Shown here: positions 1 to 9,301 of the stretch, piece after piece
How positions within the stretch are numbered: the first letter of the stretch is position 1
Layout: each line of letters begins with the position of its first letter
Program-made: the position numbers and the translations under genes
From: Fodinibius halophilus
Lineage (GTDB): Bacteria > Bacteroidota > Rhodothermia > Balneolales > Balneolaceae
NCBI RefSeq assembly: GCF_011059105.1
Contig: NZ_JAALLS010000014.1
Location: 1 to 64,000, forward strand
Reading direction: 5' to 3'
Length of the DNA stretch: 64,000 bases
The notes under the pieces: model-generated
Seen by the model: the letters and a program-made list of their open reading frames with translations, nothing else
Database searches by the model: none
What the model was told of the DNA's origin: nothing

Positions 1-170
1 TCTACAAAGCCTTGTGCGTAGTAGTGGGAGATTGCTCACACTTTAGTTATTTAGAGGCCGCTTACCTTCATTGGGCTTTTTAGACAGCCTCGGCCCTTAG
101 TGATAGCTGAGTTCCAAAGGTATGGCATGTTCCATATCATTGTTACTTCAGGGTGAAGCAGTTGCTTACT

Positions 171-497
171 GTTGCTGTAACCCAAGAAGATGGCACATTT
201 ATTTCTCCTCCTTATGAAGGAGGAGATTAAGAGGTGGTTGAACATAACGGCGAGTGAGGCTACCAAAAAATGCAATTTCAATGCCGTTCTTACCGGCATG
301 CTGACCCACTCCTGACCTCTCCCTACTGCTCGCAGGGAGAGGGACGCTTGTCTGCATTCCGTGTTAGGCAAAAAGCTCCATAGCCTTTCTTAGAATTCCA
401 GCTAAACTGCCAGGCAAAATACCCACTACTAAAGTCTCTTCCCCTACGGGTAGGGGAAGAACAAGATGGGGTCAGGAAATAGCAAGTAACCAAACCT
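171..497. repeat. Dispersed intergenic repeat, copy 1
   Basis: About 330 bp that is clearly related, in the same orientation, to 54405-54792. Shared blocks, in order, are a segment with gatggcacatttatttctcc, a GGAGGAGA-type inverted repeat (CTCCTCCTTATGAAGGAGGAG), a CTCTCCCTACTG...CGCAGGGAGAG hairpin, and a TCTTCCCC...GGGGAAGA hairpin followed by acaagatggggtcag. No convincing gene was seen in 1-714. An ORF on the minus strand across it is just the repeat read through. It is probably a non-autonomous repetitive element or the remains of one. Function unknown. Confidence 0.7.
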
Positions 498-732
498 GCT
501 AAATATATACCTTTTTCCCTCTAGAGATGAACGGTCGACCGCTACAAAAATTTGATTACCTTGATTCTGTCCGACGAACCTTAAACACCGCTGTGTTGCA
601 TTAGATACTTGAACATACTTTCGTTAAAACATCCTCAAATTTATTTTCAAAAAATCTGTAATAATTTCGTTTTTGCTAGTCTAACATAGTAGAAGGCACA
701 ACAACCTTAACCTTTTGGACGCTATATCTACT

Positions 733-1656
733 ATGATTTTATCTTTTTCAAGGATACAAATTCGACTACATACAATACTTGCCATACTCCTGCTTTTCTT
801 AGCACCAACAGTAGTTGAGGCTCAATCAGAAAGTCCCAAAACGGTGTATAATGAGCCGGCATTTACCGCAGAGATCTATGGCTCGGGCACTCCTCTTTAT
901 ATGATTCCCGGTTTGGCAAGTAGTGGGGAGGTTTGGCAGGGCACTGTTGATAAGCTCAAGGATCAATATGAGTGCCATGTTTTCACATTAGCCGGTTTTG
1001 CCGGGAAAGAGCCGATAGATCAAAAACCCTATCTGAAGACCATAAGAGATCAGCTGATTGACTATATCGAAAGTAATGGAGCAGGAGTCGTAATGGGACA
1101 TAGCCTGGGAGGCTTTTTATCGCTATGGATAACAGCTGAGGATGATCGACTTGTAAAAAAATCAGTAATTGTTGATTCATATCCCTTTTTAGCAGCCCTG
1201 CGCCAGCCAGAGGCTACCGAAGAATCGGTGCAGTTTCCCCGCCAAATGATGATTCAACAGATGACAGCAATGGATTCTGCCCAGTTTCGCCAGCAGCAGA
1301 AAAACACCCTATCAACGATGATATCAGACGAAAAAAATATTAAGAAAGCATTACAGTGGTCAATGCACTCCGACCGGGCCACCATCGTGCATGCGATGGG
1401 TGATTTAATGCAGGCAGATCTTCGGGATGAGCTTCGCAATATCAAAACACCAACTTATGTTATGCTTGCTGGCAATTTTTCGATGAATGGGAGGTCGCTA
1501 TATACTAAAGAACAGGTTCAGCAGATGGCGCAAGAGCAGTATCAACATCTTTCGGAAAAGACCATAAAGGTGGCAGAAAATGCCAGGCATTTTATTATGA
1601 TGGATGATCCAAAGTGGTTTTATCAAACGCTTAGGCAATATTTGAATGCAGAATAA
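733..1656 (+). CDS. Secreted alpha/beta hydrolase
   Basis: Alpha/beta-hydrolase-fold protein of about 307 residues, probably an esterase or lipase-like enzyme of unknown substrate outside the cytoplasm. An N-terminal hydrophobic segment ending VVEAQ looks like a signal peptide. The oxyanion-loop region reads IPGLASSG, the nucleophile elbow is GHSLGG (Ser at about residue 124), and the catalytic His is probably in ENARHFIMMDDP near the C-terminus. I chose ATG 733. A TTG at 715 in frame is the alternative and has AGAAGG about 20 bases upstream, which is too far to decide. The last 11 bases overlap the ECF sigma gene, so the two are almost certainly cotranslated. That links this enzyme to the sigma factor's regulon or signal, but the link is inference. 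Confidence 0.8.
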   Translation: MILSFSRIQIRLHTILAILLLFLAPTVVEAQSESPKTVYNEPAFTAEIYGSGTPLYMIPGLASSGEVWQGTVDKLKDQYECHVFTLAGFAGKEPIDQKPYLKTIRDQLIDYIESNGAGVVMGHSLGGFLSLWITAEDDRLVKKSVIVDSYPFLAALRQPEATEESVQFPRQMMIQQMTAMDSAQFRQQQKNTLSTMISDEKNIKKALQWSMHSDRATIVHAMGDLMQADLRDELRNIKTPTYVMLAGNFSMNGRSLYTKEQVQQMAQEQYQHLSEKTIKVAENARHFIMMDDPKWFYQTLRQYLNAE

Positions 1657-2152
1657 GAAGCAACACAGCGAACAATTTAAGCGTCTTTATCAGCGTCACA
1701 GTGATAAAGTATATCGTATTTGTGTGGGATATTTGAAGGATCAGAATGAAGTAAAGGATCTATTCCAGCAGGTGATGTTGAGTATTTGGAAAAACCTGGA
1801 TTCGTTTCGGGAAGAGGCCCGGATAACAACGTGGATCTATCGTATTGCTGTAAATACAGCTATTACGTTTACAAAAAGCAGGAAGCGCTTTGATCAACGT
1901 TTTCAGCTGGAATCCGATTTTACGGATATGGAATACGAAGGAGTGGATGAGCTTTCAGCCGATCCGCTGCCTCAGCTACAAGAGCTTCAGGATTGTATTC
2001 ATAAGCTCAAAAAGCAAAACCGATTAATTATCACACTTTACCTGGAGGGGCTAACCTACAGCGAAATCGGTGAAGTGGTGGGCATCTCTGAAAACTATGT
2101 AGGAGTAAAGATAAGTCGTATTAAAAAGGAACTTGAAGAACGAATGAGGTAA
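1646..2152 (+). CDS. ECF-type RNA polymerase sigma factor
   Basis: Sigma-70 family extracytoplasmic-function factor, 168 residues, which is the normal length. Region 2 occupies roughly residues 12-80 (YRICVGYLKDQNEVKDLFQQV, then TTWIYRIAVNTAI). Region 4 with its helix-turn-helix is about 110-165 (LTYSEIGEVVGISENYVGVKISRIKK, given here as LTYSEIGEVVGI then ENYVGVK). It would direct RNA polymerase to a small regulon, usually held in check by a membrane anti-sigma factor. The start ATG lies inside the end of the hydrolase gene (11-bp overlap), and the next gene starts 4 bases after the stop, giving a three-gene operon. The following membrane protein is the obvious candidate partner. Confidence 0.92.
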   Translation: MQNKKQHSEQFKRLYQRHSDKVYRICVGYLKDQNEVKDLFQQVMLSIWKNLDSFREEARITTWIYRIAVNTAITFTKSRKRFDQRFQLESDFTDMEYEGVDELSADPLPQLQELQDCIHKLKKQNRLIITLYLEGLTYSEIGEVVGISENYVGVKISRIKKELEERMR

Positions 2153-2156
2153 CCCA

Positions 2157-2759
2157 ATGAATTTAGACGAGCTAAAATCAGATTGGCAATCAATGGACAA
2201 ACCATCAACATTTGAAGTGGATAGTAAGCAGTTTAAAAAGATGATTAACTATTTTGAGCAGATTCAACAAAAAACAAGGAAAGAGAATATTATTATGAGT
2301 ATTCTCTTTGTGCTGAGCATTGCCTTTTTATGGGCTATGTATTCGTTTATGAATAATGCTTCGTGGTGGGTATGGAGCGGGGTCAGTATTCTAAGCGTTG
2401 AGATGGTTGCTGCGGCAGTATTTGCCTGGTATCGCAATACCGGTAAAAAGTGGAAACAGCTGCGCCGGGAGAGTCAACAGTATTTGAGTTTGGCTATCAG
2501 AAAGCTAAAATATCGAAAATTCTTGATGCTTGTGATTATCCCTATTTACACCTTGTTGTTAATTGTAGCTATTAACCTCATTTATATAGATGTACTCAGT
2601 GATCTTCGCCTGCTGTGGCGATGGGCTATTCATTGCGGGGTGAGTGTTGTCTTGGCCGGCTTTGTGGGATTTGAGATTCGCCGTAGATATAGGAGAGAAC
2701 AACAGGAGATTACTCCTCTCATCGATGAGTTTGAAGCGATCAAGGAAGGGATGGATTAG
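2157..2759 (+). CDS. Four-helix membrane protein, putative anti-sigma partner
   Basis: Unrecognised 200-residue membrane protein. A soluble N-terminus of about 40 residues beginning MNLDELKSDWQ is followed by four predicted membrane helices (approximately residues 43-62, 68-88, 121-142 and 152-170) and a charged C-terminal tail. N-termini of the LDELKxxW kind are common in small membrane proteins encoded after ECF sigma genes in Bacteroidota-like genomes. That, plus the 4-base gap to the sigma factor, suggests it binds or senses for the sigma factor. No zinc-binding anti-sigma motif (HxxxCxxC) is present, so the role is inference from context. Confidence 0.65.
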   Translation: MNLDELKSDWQSMDKPSTFEVDSKQFKKMINYFEQIQQKTRKENIIMSILFVLSIAFLWAMYSFMNNASWWVWSGVSILSVEMVAAAVFAWYRNTGKKWKQLRRESQQYLSLAIRKLKYRKFLMLVIIPIYTLLLIVAINLIYIDVLSDLRLLWRWAIHCGVSVVLAGFVGFEIRRRYRREQQEITPLIDEFEAIKEGMD

Positions 2760-2901
2760 TATATTTTATACTATATTTTAAAAAATAGTACCAATTAAAA
2801 TTAGTAAGATATCTCACATGTTTATGTGACTGTTTTGGTGTGCCAATATATTAACTTATAGATAACCGTTTAACAGAAACGCTAAATTCCCAGAGACGAA
2901 G

Positions 2902-3423
2902 ATGATGAGAAAAGCTACTGCCATATTTGTACTGTTATTTGTGATTTCATGTAGCGGAGCAGAAGGGCCTGCGGGGCCTCAGGGACCGCAAGGACCGGCA
3001 TCCGGCAAAGTTTATGAGATAAATCGTAGTTTTACTGAATCCAACAATTATACTGTATTCTCTGAATTCCCTGATGATATTACTGTGTTGGAAAGTGATA
3101 TTGTAATGGTCTATCTATTGTGGGAAATAGATCCGGAAACAGGAAATGATGTATGGCAGCCGCTTCCCGTATCAGTATTTTTTGATAATGGAGAGTTGCA
3201 GTATGGTTTTGACCATACCTTGGCAGATGCCAAGATCTTTTTAACGGGAGATGTTGATTTGAGCACTGTTGGAGATGAGTTCACCAAAGATAGAAAATTT
3301 AGAATAGCCATTTTGCCTGCTGATTATGTGCAATCAAAGAAAGTAGATGTATCGAACATGGAGGATGTAGTGAATACCGTGGGTCCCTTAAATGTGGAGC
3401 ACTTAGAGCTCTCAGAAAATTAG
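2902..3423 (+). CDS. Lipoprotein with a short collagen-like segment
   Basis: A 173-residue predicted lipoprotein. The lipobox is FVISC, with Cys at about residue 17. It is immediately followed by GAEGPAGPQGPQGP, four to five Gly-X-Y collagen-like triplets, then a globular domain rich in beta-strand-like sequence with no motif I recognise. This architecture (lipobox, short collagen stalk, small domain) recurs in Bacteroidota. The stalk may simply act as a spacer away from the membrane. It sits 142 bp after the sigma operon and upstream of a palindrome that could terminate it. A start one codon later (second Met) is equally possible. Confidence 0.75.
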   Translation: MMRKATAIFVLLFVISCSGAEGPAGPQGPQGPASGKVYEINRSFTESNNYTVFSEFPDDITVLESDIVMVYLLWEIDPETGNDVWQPLPVSVFFDNGELQYGFDHTLADAKIFLTGDVDLSTVGDEFTKDRKFRIAILPADYVQSKKVDVSNMEDVVNTVGPLNVEHLELSEN

Positions 3424-3431
3424 AATATGTC

Positions 3432-3465
3432 AGACTTTCCAAGTTTTTAAAAACTTGGAAAGTCT
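3432..3465. repeat. Perfect 34-bp palindrome at one side of the transposase gene
   Basis: A perfect inverted repeat: AGACTTTCCAAGTTTTT followed directly by its reverse complement. It lies just beyond the stop codon of the REP-associated transposase (minus strand) and just after the collagen-like lipoprotein gene. The same arm, AGACTTTCCAAG...CTTGGAAAGTCT, recurs at 4149-4181 on the other side of the transposase. It is followed by TTTCTT, so it may also act as a terminator for the lipoprotein gene. Confidence 0.85.
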
Positions 3466-3487
3466 TTCTTCCAGGCTTGGTGCCTCT

Positions 3488-4090
3488 TTATTCTAAAAGT
3501 AGGCGATTAATTTTATTGTAATTCTTTCTCTTATTATGATAGTCAATAAATGACTGTTTATTGCCAAAGAAATTAATGACTTGTTGCCTTTTTACCTTAC
3601 TAGCACATTGGCTAACTAGTGAGTTATAGGATGAAAACTTCCAGCCATAATACCTGTTTGTCAGGTGATGATGAATTGGGTTGTGATGGATGTAATGAAT
3701 TAAATGCTTAAGGTAATGTTTAGAGTCTACTTGTACCCGTTTAAATTTCTTTTGGAAGAGGCTTCCTGTTCTATCATAGTATTTGTTAAATGATTTAGTA
3801 TAGGATATAAATAATTTTCTGAATTGGTTCAGGATTAATTCTGATTCAGTTTTTTCAGATTTACAGAACTTCGAAAGATGATCACTATCTTTAACCTTAA
3901 TGAGGAAATGAAAGTGATTAGGAATGAGGCAGTACACCCATACCTCTACATACTCATCCAGGTATTGGCTCCATTTCTGTAAGAAAAAATGATAGTTTTC
4001 ATCGTTTTTAAATAACAATTCCGAACCAATGGCCCGATTGTAAACGTGATAGAAATGTCCAGCTACGAATTGTGAACTGTATTCCCTCAT
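3488..4090 (-). CDS. REP-associated tyrosine transposase (IS200-like Y1/HUH family)
   Basis: Single-domain transposase of the Transposase_17/Y1 superfamily, 200 residues. The HUH metal-binding motif is in LIPNHFHFLIKV (about residue 57-68). The helix expected to carry the catalytic tyrosine is YLKHLIHYIHHNP, and the family N-terminus FYHVYNRA is present. Members of the RAYT group cut single-stranded DNA at REP hairpins and often are single-copy genes that tend matching repeats. Here matching hairpins lie on both sides (3432-3465 and 4149-4181), which supports the RAYT assignment over a plain IS200/IS605 insertion sequence. No tnpB accessory gene is present. The gene appears intact. Confidence 0.9.
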   Translation of the reverse strand: MREYSSQFVAGHFYHVYNRAIGSELLFKNDENYHFFLQKWSQYLDEYVEVWVYCLIPNHFHFLIKVKDSDHLSKFCKSEKTESELILNQFRKLFISYTKSFNKYYDRTGSLFQKKFKRVQVDSKHYLKHLIHYIHHNPIHHHLTNRYYGWKFSSYNSLVSQCASKVKRQQVINFFGNKQSFIDYHNKRKNYNKINRLLLE

Positions 4091-4148
4091 GATGAATAAC
4101 GCTGGTTTTATCGTATAAACAACGTTAGCAAACTAATTATTAAATTTT

Positions 4149-4181
4149 AGACTTTCCAAGTCTCTAAAACTTGGAAAGTCT
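4149..4181. repeat. Hairpin at the other side of the transposase gene
   Basis: Inverted repeat AGACTTTCCAAG / CTTGGAAAGTCT with a 9-base loop, sharing its arms with the palindrome at 3432-3465. It lies 59 bp upstream of the transposase start and 5 bp beyond the metH stop. It could double as a metH terminator, although the T-run on the metH side is weak. Confidence 0.82.
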
Positions 4182-4185
4182 TTTA

Positions 4186-7100
4186 TTACTCCGGATCATA
4201 GCTGAGGTTAGGTCCCAGCCAGCGTTCCACTTTTTCTACACTCATTTCTTTACGTTCGGCATAATCTTCAATCTGATCTTTTCGGAGATTCCCCACATTA
4301 AAGTAATCCGATTCGGGGTGGGCAAAATACAGTCCACTTACGGATGCAGCCGGATGCATAGCGCACGATTCGGTTAGGGTGATGCCCGTTGTTTCCGGGA
4401 CATCCAACAGGTCAAAGAGGATACGCTTCTCGGTATGATCCGGTTGGGCAGGGTAGCCGGCTGCCGGACGAATACCATCATACTGCTCTTTTATAAGCTC
4501 TTTGTTCGTAAGGTCCTCATCAGGAGCGTAGCCCCAGATATCGGTACGCACTTTTTCATGGATAAGCTCGGTAAAGGCTTCTGCCAGTCGGTCAGCCAGT
4601 GCCTTGGTAAGGATGGCATTATAATCATCATGATCATCCTCAAACTGTGTAACCAGCTCTTCGGAGCCAAGGCCGCAGGTTACGGCAAAGCCCCCCATGT
4701 AATCCTTGATGCCGGAACTTTTGGGAGCTACAAAATCCGAGAGTGCTTTGTTGGGCTGTCCCCGGCGTTTTTGAGCCTGCTGGCGCAGCATGTGAAGAGT
4801 AGTAAGCACTTCCTCCCGACTGTCATCGGTATAGAGTTCTACATCATCGCCCACGGCATTGGCAGGATATAGTCCCATCACAGCCTTGGCTTTTAAAAGT
4901 TTTTGATCCACAATTTTGTCCAGCAGCTCATTGGCATCTTCATAGAGTTTCTGTGCTTCTTCGCCATACTTTTCATCTTCGAGTACCTCCGGGAAACGTC
5001 CTTTCATCTGCCAGGCAATAAAGAAGGGACCCCAGTCGATGTAGTTGCGAATCTCATTAAGCGGATAGTTGTCAAAGACTTGAGTGCCCAGTTTATTGGG
5101 TTTTATGATTTCCGACTCTTCCCAGTCAATATCCGTTGCATTCTCACGAGCTTTATCTATTGGGAGATACGTTTTGCGGTTTGATCGCCCTTCATGACGT
5201 TCGCGTAACTTCACATACTCATCTTTGGTCTTGTCGACGAAATCGTCGCGCAGCGTTTTAGATACCAGGTTCCCGGTAACGGATACACTGCGAGAAGCAT
5301 CCAGTACATGAATAACCGGCTGTTCATAGTTAGGTTCAATTTTAACAGCCGTATGCATGCGCGAGGTTGTGGCTCCGCCAATCATCAGCGGCTGGTCAAA
5401 CTCTTCGCGATCCAGCTCCTTCGCCACGTGCACCATCTCATCCAGAGAAGGGGTGATAAGGCCGCTGAGGCCGATAATATCTACCTTCTCTTTACGGGCC
5501 TCTTCCAGGATTTTATCCGCCGGAACCATTACGCCCAGATCTACTACATCAAAATTATTGCAGCGCAGCACTACGGACACGATGTTTTTTCCGATATCGT
5601 GAACATCACCTTTAACAGTAGCAAGCAGTACTTTCGCCTTGGGCTCGCTGTTTTGGTTTTTCTCTTTCTCCTTTTCGATATACGGTATTAAGTGAGCAAC
5701 CCCTTTCTTCATAACCCGGGCACTCTTAACGACCTGCGGAAGAAACATCTTGCCTGAGCCAAAAAGATCGCCTACCACGTCCATACCATTCATCATGGGA
5801 CCTTCAATAACCTCAATAGGTTGGTCAAACTGCTGGCGGGCTTCTTCCACATCATCCACAATGTAGTCGACAATTCCCTTCACTAGTGCATGTTTGATAC
5901 GTTCTTCTACCGGTTCTTCGCGCCATTCGGCGGTCTTTTTTTCTTTCTTCGTGCCTTTGTCTTTAATCTTTTCAGCATGGTCTACCAGGCGTTCGGTGGC
6001 ATCATCACGACGATTAAGGATAACATCCTCAACAAGTTCTTTTAGCTTGTCAGGGATCTCCTCATAGACTTCCAGCTGTCCGGCATTGACGATCGCCATA
6101 TCAAGCCCGGCCTGTATAGCATGATATAAAAAGGCAGCGTGCATGGCCTCGCGGACCCGGTTGTTACCACGGAAAGAGAACGAAATATTACTGAGTCCCC
6201 CGCTTACTTTAGCCAGCGGCAAGTTCTCTTTGATCCATTGCGTAGCTTCAATAAAGTCTACCGCATAATTACGATGCTCTTCAATACCGGTAGCTACGGT
6301 TAGAATGTTCGGGTCTAGGATGATATCCTGTGGCGCAAAGCCCACTTCTTCAGTGAGGATGTTATAGGCTCGCTGGGCAATTTCAATACGTCGCTCGTAA
6401 TTGTCGGCCTGTCCCTTTTCGTCGAAGCCCATCACTACAACAGCACCGCCAAAATTGAGGATCTCGCGGGCATGTTCTTTAAACTCTTCTTCACCTTCTT
6501 TAAGACTAATAGAGTTTACTACACATTTCCCCTGTATGGCTTTAAGGCCGGCTTTGAGTACCGACCATTTCGAAGAATCCACCATGACCGGAACCCGGGA
6601 AATATCGGGCTCTGCAGCTACCAGCTGTAGGAAGTCGACCATCACTTCTTCCGACTCCAACATACCTTCATCCATATTGATGTCGATGATCTGGGCTCCG
6701 TTTTCAACCTGCTGACGGGCAACAGAGAGTGCTTCTTCGTACTCTTCGTTTTTAATAAGACGTTTAAACTTTCGTGAGCCCATCACGTTGGTACGTTCCC
6801 CGATATTTACAAAATTGGTATCAGGTCGAACGACCAGCGGTTCCAGTCCACTGAGCCGCAAGTACGGTTCTTGTTCCGGTATCTCACGAGGCGAGCATTC
6901 TTTTGCTGCTTCTGCAATAGCTTCAATATGTTCGGGCGTGGTACCACAGCATCCGCCGACCAGGTTTACAAAATCGGAATCAGCATAATCCCGAAGCTGT
7001 TCCGCCATAAATTCCGGCGTTTCATTGTATTCGCCCATCTCATCGGGGAGTCCGGCGTTGGGATACAGGCTGGTATGGCAGGTTGCAACATTAGCAAGCT

Positions 7101-7878
7101 CTTCGATATAGGGTCGCATCTGTTTAGAACCCAGCGAACAGTTCAGCCCCACGCTGATCAGGTTTTTAGTGTGGGATACCGAGATCCAGAACGCTTCGGT
7201 TGTTTGTCCCGAAAGGGTGCGTCCGCTTTGATCCACAATGGTCCCAGAAATCATAACCGGCAACTCTTTGCCGATCTCTTCGTTGAACTTGTGGATGGCA
7301 TAGATGGCGGCCTTGGCATTTAAGGTATCGAAAATAGTTTCGATAAGCAGAATGTCTGCGCCCCCGTCGACCAAGCCTCGAATCTGTTCGGTATAGGCTT
7401 CTTTGAGTTGGTCAAAAGTGATATCGCGATAGCCGGGGTCTTCCACATCCGGAGAAAGGGAGAGTGTTTTATTCGTAGGCCCAATGGCACCGGCCACAAA
7501 ACGGGGCTTGTCCGGGTTTTGTTCCGTAAACTTATCAGCTACCTCGCGGGCATTTTGGGCCGCAGCAACATTAAGCTCATAGGCCAGATCCTCCATATGG
7601 TAGTCGGCCTGCGAAATGGAGGTGCTGTTAAAAGTGTTGGTTTCAATAATATCGGAGCCTGCAGCCAGGAATTGGCTGTGGATATCTTTAATGATCTCAG
7701 GTTGGGTGAGACTTAAAAGGTCGTTATTGCCTTTTAGCTCAGAATCCTCGAAATCCTTAAATCGTTCGCCTCGATAATCGCTTTCGGAAAGGTCGTGATT
7801 CTGGATCATTGTGCCCATGGCACCATCCAGAATTAAAATACGATCCTGTAACAGATCTTTAATTTGATCAAATTTCAT
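4186..7878 (-). CDS. metH: Cobalamin-dependent methionine synthase
   Basis: Transfers a methyl group from 5-methyltetrahydrofolate to homocysteine through methylcobalamin, in the cytoplasm. All four modules are visible over about 1230 residues, the usual length. The homocysteine-binding domain has zinc cysteines in GLNCSLG (about 243) and GGCCGTT (about 309). The pterin-binding domain begins near [11 protein letters not shown] (about 358). The B12 cap and Rossmann domain have the DVHDIG motif whose His replaces the dimethylbenzimidazole ligand (about 758). The AdoMet reactivation domain has RPAAGYPA (about 1137). I chose the ATG at 7876-7878 ([10 protein letters not shown]). An upstream in-frame Met would add 16 residues unlike the family. 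It is divergent from metF. I saw no cobalamin or SAM riboswitch upstream. Confidence 0.97.
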   Translation of the reverse strand: MKFDQIKDLLQDRILILDGAMGTMIQNHDLSESDYRGERFKDFEDSELKGNNDLLSLTQPEIIKDIHSQFLAAGSDIIETNTFNSTSISQADYHMEDLAYELNVAAAQNAREVADKFTEQNPDKPRFVAGAIGPTNKTLSLSPDVEDPGYRDITFDQLKEAYTEQIRGLVDGGADILLIETIFDTLNAKAAIYAIHKFNEEIGKELPVMISGTIVDQSGRTLSGQTTEAFWISVSHTKNLISVGLNCSLGSKQMRPYIEELANVATCHTSLYPNAGLPDEMGEYNETPEFMAEQLRDYADSDFVNLVGGCCGTTPEHIEAIAEAAKECSPREIPEQEPYLRLSGLEPLVVRPDTNFVNIGERTNVMGSRKFKRLIKNEEYEEALSVARQQVENGAQIIDINMDEGMLESEEVMVDFLQLVAAEPDISRVPVMVDSSKWSVLKAGLKAIQGKCVVNSISLKEGEEEFKEHAREILNFGGAVVVMGFDEKGQADNYERRIEIAQRAYNILTEEVGFAPQDIILDPNILTVATGIEEHRNYAVDFIEATQWIKENLPLAKVSGGLSNISFSFRGNNRVREAMHAAFLYHAIQAGLDMAIVNAGQLEVYEEIPDKLKELVEDVILNRRDDATERLVDHAEKIKDKGTKKEKKTAEWREEPVEERIKHALVKGIVDYIVDDVEEARQQFDQPIEVIEGPMMNGMDVVGDLFGSGKMFLPQVVKSARVMKKGVAHLIPYIEKEKEKNQNSEPKAKVLLATVKGDVHDIGKNIVSVVLRCNNFDVVDLGVMVPADKILEEARKEKVDIIGLSGLITPSLDEMVHVAKELDREEFDQPLMIGGATTSRMHTAVKIEPNYEQPVIHVLDASRSVSVTGNLVSKTLRDDFVDKTKDEYVKLRERHEGRSNRKTYLPIDKARENATDIDWEESEIIKPNKLGTQVFDNYPLNEIRNYIDWGPFFIAWQMKGRFPEVLEDEKYGEEAQKLYEDANELLDKIVDQKLLKAKAVMGLYPANAVGDDVELYTDDSREEVLTTLHMLRQQAQKRRGQPNKALSDFVAPKSSGIKDYMGGFAVTCGLGSEELVTQFEDDHDDYNAILTKALADRLAEAFTELIHEKVRTDIWGYAPDEDLTNKELIKEQYDGIRPAAGYPAQPDHTEKRILFDLLDVPETTGITLTESCAMHPAASVSGLYFAHPESDYFNVGNLRKDQIEDYAERKEMSVEKVERWLGPNLSYDPE

Positions 7879-7974
7879 GTAAGTAAATCTCAGGTAATAG
7901 GTTATAAGGTACTTTTGGTTGCACAAAAACTTTTCAACTAAGCCACGAAGTGATTACCTTAACACTGTTTTACC

Positions 7975-7999
7975 ATTCTAGATGTGATAATGCTAGAAT
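7975..7999. promoter_or_regulatory. Inverted repeat in the metH-metF divergent promoter region
   Basis: ATTCTAG at 7975-7981 is mirrored by CTAGAAT at 7993-7999, with 11 bases between. It lies in the 176-bp region separating two divergent genes of the same pathway, a reasonable place for an operator controlling both. I cannot match it to a known regulator. Confidence 0.4.
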
Positions 8000-8054
8000 T
8001 GCGTAGCTCGCAGAAAAATTTTTGGACTCTAAGTTACAAATAATAGTAGAAGAA

Positions 8055-9023
8055 ATGAAAGTTATAGAACATTACGATCAAGCGGATGAACCTTTGATCT
8101 CTTTCGAAATCATTCCACCTAAGAGAGGGGGATCGGTGAAGAAGGTTTTTGAATCGCTTGATAAGGTGATGAAATACAACCCGCCCTTTATTGATGTGAC
8201 CTATCATGCAGCCGAATCGTACTATGAAGAGCTTAGCGACGGCACCATAAAGCGGCATGTTAAACGGAAGCGACCGGGCACAATTGGCCTTTGTGCGGCA
8301 ATAAAGCATAAATATGGGGTTGACCCCGTGCCGCATCTTATCTGTGAAGGATTTACAAAAGAGGAAACCGAAGATGCTCTTATCGAGCTCAACTTTTTGG
8401 GGATTGATAACGTGCTGGCTATTCGCGGCGATGCCCAGGAGAATGCTACACCGCGTCTGAAAAACGGTACGTTCAATAAATATGCTATTGATTTGGTGAA
8501 CCAGATCAAGGATATGAATAGAGGAAAGTACCTTGAAGATATTGTAAATGCGCATGAAACGAACTTCTGTGTGGGCGTGGCCGGCTATCCTGAAAAGCAT
8601 TTTGAGGCACCAAACCTTGACTTTGATATCGAACAGCTTAAGAAGAAAGTGGATGCCGGCGGTGATTATATCGTCACGCAGATGTTTTTTGACAACGAGG
8701 CCTATTTCCGTTTTGTGGATAAATGCCGTGATGCCGGTATTAAATGTCCCATTGTACCGGGGTTAAAAGTACTTACCCGAGAACGACACCTTAACTTTTT
8801 GCCCAAGTTTTTCCACTTGAATATTCCGGAAGCATTATCCGATGAAGTACAGGCCGACCCTGAAAATGCGCGAGAGATCGGGGTTGAATGGGCCGCCCAA
8901 CAGTGCACCGAACTACTTGAAGGGGGCGTGCCCGGTATCCATTTCTATATTATGGGCGACCCTACTCCGGCTCTTGATGCAGTAGATCAACTTCCATTGG
9001 GCCATGACGTGGTGAAACGGTAG
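8055..9023 (+). CDS. metF: Methylenetetrahydrofolate reductase
   Basis: FAD-dependent TIM-barrel enzyme reducing 5,10-methylene-THF to 5-methyl-THF, the methyl donor for MetH. Recognisable landmarks are ISFEIIPPK near the N-terminus (catalytic Glu in FE), DVTYHAAE, the FAD-binding region LAIRGDA, and YIVTQMFFDNEAYFRF followed by CPIVPGLKVL. Length is about 322 residues. The ATG at 8055 is preferred. An in-frame TTG at 8022 adds 11 residues. It faces away from metH and is followed by a clear terminator, so it looks monocistronic. The divergent pair supplies the methylation cycle. Confidence 0.96.
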   Translation: MKVIEHYDQADEPLISFEIIPPKRGGSVKKVFESLDKVMKYNPPFIDVTYHAAESYYEELSDGTIKRHVKRKRPGTIGLCAAIKHKYGVDPVPHLICEGFTKEETEDALIELNFLGIDNVLAIRGDAQENATPRLKNGTFNKYAIDLVNQIKDMNRGKYLEDIVNAHETNFCVGVAGYPEKHFEAPNLDFDIEQLKKKVDAGGDYIVTQMFFDNEAYFRFVDKCRDAGIKCPIVPGLKVLTRERHLNFLPKFFHLNIPEALSDEVQADPENAREIGVEWAAQQCTELLEGGVPGIHFYIMGDPTPALDAVDQLPLGHDVVKR

Positions 9024-9049
9024 TAACTTATTGTTGAATTTGATGAAAG

Positions 9050-9084
9050 AAACCCCGGTATCGAGAGAATGCCGGGGTTTTTTA
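9050..9084 (+). terminator. Rho-independent terminator of metF
   Basis: AAACCCCGG and CCGGGGTTT form a strong GC stem ending in TTTTTTATT, 27 bases after the metF stop codon. Confidence 0.88.
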
Positions 9085-9301
9085 TTGTAGGGGCAAGTCG
9101 TCGCCCCTCCCTTAATTGAAGTACCAAATTAGGCCCCGTCCTGTTTTTAAAAATATAATAGCCGTTGAATAGCTTTAGAGCCGGCTTTCGGTTGTCGTCG
9201 GTCTCCCCGGGAAATGACAGTATTCCATGCCGACGATTTTTTGTTGCTATTATGGGCAAAAAATAGGTATATATGAACTGCAGTGGCCCATTTTGCCACG
9301 G

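Noticed and set aside
4435-7716. Many open frames on the plus strand opposite metH
   Set aside because: They are antisense shadows of metH. None has a signal, domain or ribosome-binding site, and metH is unambiguous.
7879-8054. Looked for a cobalamin or SAM riboswitch upstream of metH or metF
   Set aside because: The region is too short and lacks the conserved cores of those families; only a simple inverted repeat is present.
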